From assembly GCA_910585355.1 (NCBI GenBank), contig CAJUDN010000018.1, forward strand, positions 1 to 43,438: a DNA stretch of 43,438 nucleotides, in the 5' to 3' direction. Made by a program: the position numbers and the translations under genes. Below are positions 40,971 through 43,438 of this stretch, piece by piece. Under the pieces are notes generated by a model. The model had not been told where the DNA came from, ran no database searches, and saw nothing but the letters and a program-made list of their open reading frames with translations. The DNA comes from an uncultured Lachnospiraceae bacterium. GTDB lineage: Bacteria > Bacillota_A > Clostridia > Lachnospirales > Lachnospiraceae. Within the stretch, counting starts at the first letter, position 1; the number at the start of each line of letters is the position of its first letter.

Positions 40971-42881
40971 TTACGCTTCAATCTCGATAAAGCTGTCTGT
41001 CGTTTCACCGCAGTGGGGGCAGGTCCAGCTTTCGGGCAGATCTTTAAAGGCAGTGCCGGGCTTCACCTCGTTTTCAGGATCGCCCTGCATGGGGTCGTAC
41101 TCATGGCCGCAGCCGTTGCAGACGTACAGCTTCCGGGGCTGATAAACCTTCTTGGGAGCCGTGCGTTTCATCTTGGTCATAGGCGGAGCAGGAAGCTTTT
41201 CACCCGTATCCAGAGCGGCGGTGAGTAACGGGAGGATTTCCGTCACGTCGCCCACGATGCCGTAGTCGCAGTTTTTGAAGATCTTGGCGTTGGGATTGGT
41301 GTTGATGGCTACAATGCAGGCGGCGTCCTTGATGCCCTTCAAATGCTGGATGGCCCCGGAGATGCCGCAGGCAATATACAGATTGCCCTTAAACTTCTGG
41401 CCGGACATGCCCACATAGCGGTTGATGGGCACATATTTCAGGGTCTCGGCCACAGGGCGGCTGGAGCCGATGGCGGCGCCGGCGGCTTTTGCCAGATCCT
41501 CAATGAGCTTCATGTTTTCTTTCGCACCGATGCCCTGTCCGGCGGAGACTACCCGCTCGGCCTGGGTGATGGGGGTATCTATGGGGATGCCCACGGTAAA
41601 GTCGTGACCGTCCTTTTTTAAGTTGGCTACCAGGGTTTCCACCTTCTCCCGGGCAGTGCCATCCTTAAGGATCAGCCGTTTGCGGGCGCCTGTCTCAGGA
41701 CCCTTCTGCTGGGCGGGGGCAGCGGAGGTGTCTTTAGCCGCCTTGCCCAGGATGTGGGAGGCGATTACCACCCGCTGGATTTCGTTGGTGCCCTCGTAGA
41801 TGGTAGTAATTTTGGCATCTCGGTAGAAGCGTTCTACCTCCATGCCCTTGATATAGCCGCAGCCGCCGAAAATTTGCATGGCGTCGTTGGTGACCTCCAG
41901 AGCGATGTCGGAGGCGTACTGCTTGGCCATGGCGGATTCCATGCCGTAGGGTACGTGGGCCTGCTTCAGTTCGGCAGCGGAGTAGATTAAGAACCGGGCG
42001 CAGCGCAGTTTCGTGGCCATGTCGGCGATTTTGAAAGCCACGTTCTGCTGCTGGCAGATGGGCTTACCGAACTGTACGCGCTCTTTGGAATACTCTACAG
42101 CGGCTTCATAGGCCCCCTGGGCAATGCCAAGCGCCTGGGCCGCAATGCCGATGCGGCCGCCGTCCAGAGTGGACATGGCAATCTTAAAGCCCTGGCCTTC
42201 CTTCCCAAGCAGATTCTCCTTGGGAACTTTTACGTTGTTGAAGTTCAGCTGGCAGGTGGCAGAAGAGCGGATACCCATTTTGTCATAGTGCTCTTCAAAA
42301 GTGAAGCCCTCCCAGCCCTTTTCCACGATGAGGGCGGAGATGCCCCGGGTTCCGATGCCGGGGGTGGTAACGGCGAAAACTACATAAGTGTCAGCCTGCC
42401 CGCCGTTGGTGATGAAAATTTTCTCGCCATTGAGGAGATAATGGTCCCCCATATCCTCAGCGGTGGTCTCCGTACCGCCGGCATCGGAGCCGGCGTTGGG
42501 CTCGGTGAGTCCGAAGGCGCCTAACTTTTTGCCAGAACACAGATCAGGCAGGTATTTCTGCTTCTGTTCCTCGTTGCCGAAGGCGTAGATAGGATAGGTG
42601 CCCAGGGAGGTGTGAGCGGACAGGATAACTCCCACGCCGCCGTCTACCCGGGACAGCTCCTCCACGGCGATAGCATAGCTCAGGGCATCCGCTCCCGCTC
42701 CGCCGTACTTCTTGTCATAGGGCAGACCCATGATGCCCAGTTCGCCCATTTTTTGGACCACCTCGGTGGGGAACTGGTTATTCTGGTCCAGCATGAAAGC
42801 GATGGGTTTCACTTCGGCTTCGGCAAATTCCCTTACCTTTGCCCGTAGCTCTTCATGTTCCTGTGTGGTTTGATACAGCAT
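40971..42881 (-). CDS. acyl-CoA dehydrogenase / EtfA FAD-domain / rubredoxin fusion
   Basis: A 636-aa three-part redox protein. Residues 1-380 are a full acyl-CoA dehydrogenase of the short-chain type: GAFGLTEPNAGSDAGG, MGIRSSATCQL, QIFGGCGYIKGMEVERFYRD and the catalytic base Glu363 in IYEGTNEIQR. A linker rich in Ala, Pro and Lys follows. Residues about 400-560 match the C-terminal FAD-binding domain of EtfA (SAGQGIG, SSRPVAE, YVGMSGQ, LYIACGISGAIQHLKG). Residues about 585-636 are a rubredoxin with iron ligands Cys588, Cys591, Cys621 and Cys624. No EtfA domain I and no EtfB are present. The ATG at 42881 follows GAGGAGG. Electrons should flow from acyl-CoA through two flavins to the rubredoxin iron, and then probably to the adjacent flavodiiron protein. 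Confidence 0.95.
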   Translation of the reverse strand: MLYQTTQEHEELRAKVREFAEAEVKPIAFMLDQNNQFPTEVVQKMGELGIMGLPYDKKYGGAGADALSYAIAVEELSRVDGGVGVILSAHTSLGTYPIYAFGNEEQKQKYLPDLCSGKKLGAFGLTEPNAGSDAGGTETTAEDMGDHYLLNGEKIFITNGGQADTYVVFAVTTPGIGTRGISALIVEKGWEGFTFEEHYDKMGIRSSATCQLNFNNVKVPKENLLGKEGQGFKIAMSTLDGGRIGIAAQALGIAQGAYEAAVEYSKERVQFGKPICQQQNVAFKIADMATKLRCARFLIYSAAELKQAHVPYGMESAMAKQYASDIALEVTNDAMQIFGGCGYIKGMEVERFYRDAKITTIYEGTNEIQRVVIASHILGKAAKDTSAAPAQQKGPETGARKRLILKDGTAREKVETLVANLKKDGHDFTVGIPIDTPITQAERVVSAGQGIGAKENMKLIEDLAKAAGAAIGSSRPVAETLKYVPINRYVGMSGQKFKGNLYIACGISGAIQHLKGIKDAACIVAINTNPNAKIFKNCDYGIVGDVTEILPLLTAALDTGEKLPAPPMTKMKRTAPKKVYQPRKLYVCNGCGHEYDPMQGDPENEVKPGTAFKDLPESWTCPHCGETTDSFIEIEA

Positions 42882-42983
42882 ACAGATACTTCCTCCTCTA
42901 TATTAAATTTTCTGGAAAATGGTGCTCAGTGGTGTTATTCTTGGCTCTGTATTCAGAACTGACAGAATATACTACTTGACTCC

Positions 42984-43011
42984 ATTATATTACATATGTT
43001 CGATTTGTCAA
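42984..43011 (-). promoter_or_regulatory. consensus sigma-A promoter of the fusion/flavodiiron operon
   Basis: On the minus strand, TTGACA (plus 43006-43011), a 16-base spacer and TATAAT (plus 42984-42989), both perfect. The leader is about 100 bases. The spacer contains CGAACATATG, half of a LexA-like palindrome, but the other half is absent. Confidence 0.88.
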
Positions 43012-43029
43012 TTTTATTTGAAATAGAAA

Positions 43030-43415
43030 CTTTATTTTCGGCATTTTAACCAAAAAATTTTTTCTTCACAGATGACTGTTTTGGAGCGCCGGGGGAAAGC
43101 CTGTACCACATTCGCACCTGAGCGGATCATCCGCTTATGGCGGCGGCAGGGCGGATTGTCGACGGCATAACGGCGGCGGCAGGATTCTTTCACTTGTCTG
43201 CCTGGGTTCCATCCAGACAGAAATCGTAGTTGTGAACTGCCCGTCACGCACCACTGCGTCGTTAAAATTTCCGGTCGATGACTCCACATCGCCGTCAAAA
43301 TTTTGCCTGGCACAATCACGCGCCAGACAGTCCATAACTTCACTTTCTGTCTGGATACCCCGGCGGATCAAGAACCTCGGCGCAGAGCAGACCGGTTATG
43401 GTCTGTACGGACGAA
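43030..43415. other. non-coding, repeat-like right end
   Basis: No gene with supporting signals is present. The stretch has internal inverted pairs (CGATG/CATCG within AAAATTT/AAATTTT at about 43265-43305, and GTCTGGCGCG with GCCAGAC-type pairings) and a direct repeat GGCGGCGGCAGG. A 78-codon minus-strand frame (43135-43371) lacks a ribosome-binding site and is most likely a translation of this structured repeat. Confidence 0.4.
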
Positions 43416-43438
43416 AGATCGGAAGAGCGTCGTGTAGG
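43416..43438. other. Illumina P5-side adapter (artefact)
   Basis: The last 23 bases, AGATCGGAAGAGCGTCG and following, are the reverse complement of the TruSeq read-1 adapter. Genome sequence ends at 43415. Confidence 0.97.

Noticed and set aside
42990..43005. LexA box in the promoter spacer of the fusion operon
   Set aside because: Only the half-site CGAAC-ATAT is present; the second half reads GTAAT instead of GTTCG.
43135..43371. 78-codon minus-strand frame at the right end
   Set aside because: No ribosome-binding site, no recognised family, and the DNA is rich in inverted pairs, so a structured repeat is more likely.
1..43438. tRNA, rRNA or CRISPR arrays
   Set aside because: No cloverleaf with a TTCGA-type T-loop, no rRNA segment and no regularly spaced identical repeats were found by reading the gaps on both strands.

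Overview
The window is a 43.4 kb assembled contig from a Firmicute of the Clostridia, most likely a gut-type Lachnospiraceae (Clostridium cluster XIVa). The evidence is the block yifB/comM, dprA, topA, codY, rpsB, tsf; a SigK sporulation sigma factor; strong AGGAGG ribosome-binding sites; several TTG starts; and EFR1, HxlR and double-REC hybrid kinase families common there. I cannot fix the species. Both ends carry Illumina library adapter: an index-bearing P7-side adapter at 1-50 and the P5-side adapter at 43416-43438. Biological sequence therefore runs only from 51 to 43415, and pyrB on the left is cut artificially.

Layout. 51-884 (-): pyrB, truncated. 1401-5369 (+): three overlapping genes for an ABC ATPase, a secreted COG1361-like anchored protein and an FtsX/MacB permease. 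5602-8249 (+): iron-containing alcohol dehydrogenase and Xaa-His dipeptidase. 8530-13408 (+): a complete sugar/nucleoside-type ABC importer with a DUF3798 lipoprotein. 13837-14457: sigK, whose Shine-Dalgarno lies inside a hairpin. 14645-16759: a radical SAM DNA repair candidate and its DUF4130-type partner behind a promoter flanked by LexA-like boxes. 16860-17792: an alpha/beta hydrolase. 18325-27390: the housekeeping block comM, dprA, topA, codY, a GNAT gene, rpsB and tsf. 27400-32370: an accessory zone with a phzF start fragment joined to a decayed serine recombinase, a TetR gene with a palindromic operator, a deleted EFR1 ferredoxin gene, an SDR, a PNPOx-family gene divergent from an HxlR regulator, and repeat-like filler. 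32372-38570 (-): two tandem paralogous hybrid histidine kinases, preceded by the decayed receiver domain of a third. 39591-42881 (-): an acyl-CoA dehydrogenase/EtfA-domain/rubredoxin fusion followed by a flavodiiron protein.

The most interesting system is the last one. One polypeptide joins an acyl-CoA dehydrogenase, the FAD-binding domain of an electron-transfer flavoprotein alpha subunit and a rubredoxin. The adjacent gene encodes a flavodiiron protein, a family that commonly takes electrons from rubredoxin and reduces O2 or NO. I infer an acyl-CoA-driven oxygen (or NO) reductase. Second in interest are the SD-sequestering hairpin of sigK and the SOS-type control of the radical SAM pair. 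Several dispersed, structured intergenic repeats interrupt the gene-dense parts. I saw no tRNA, rRNA, CRISPR array or intact insertion sequence.
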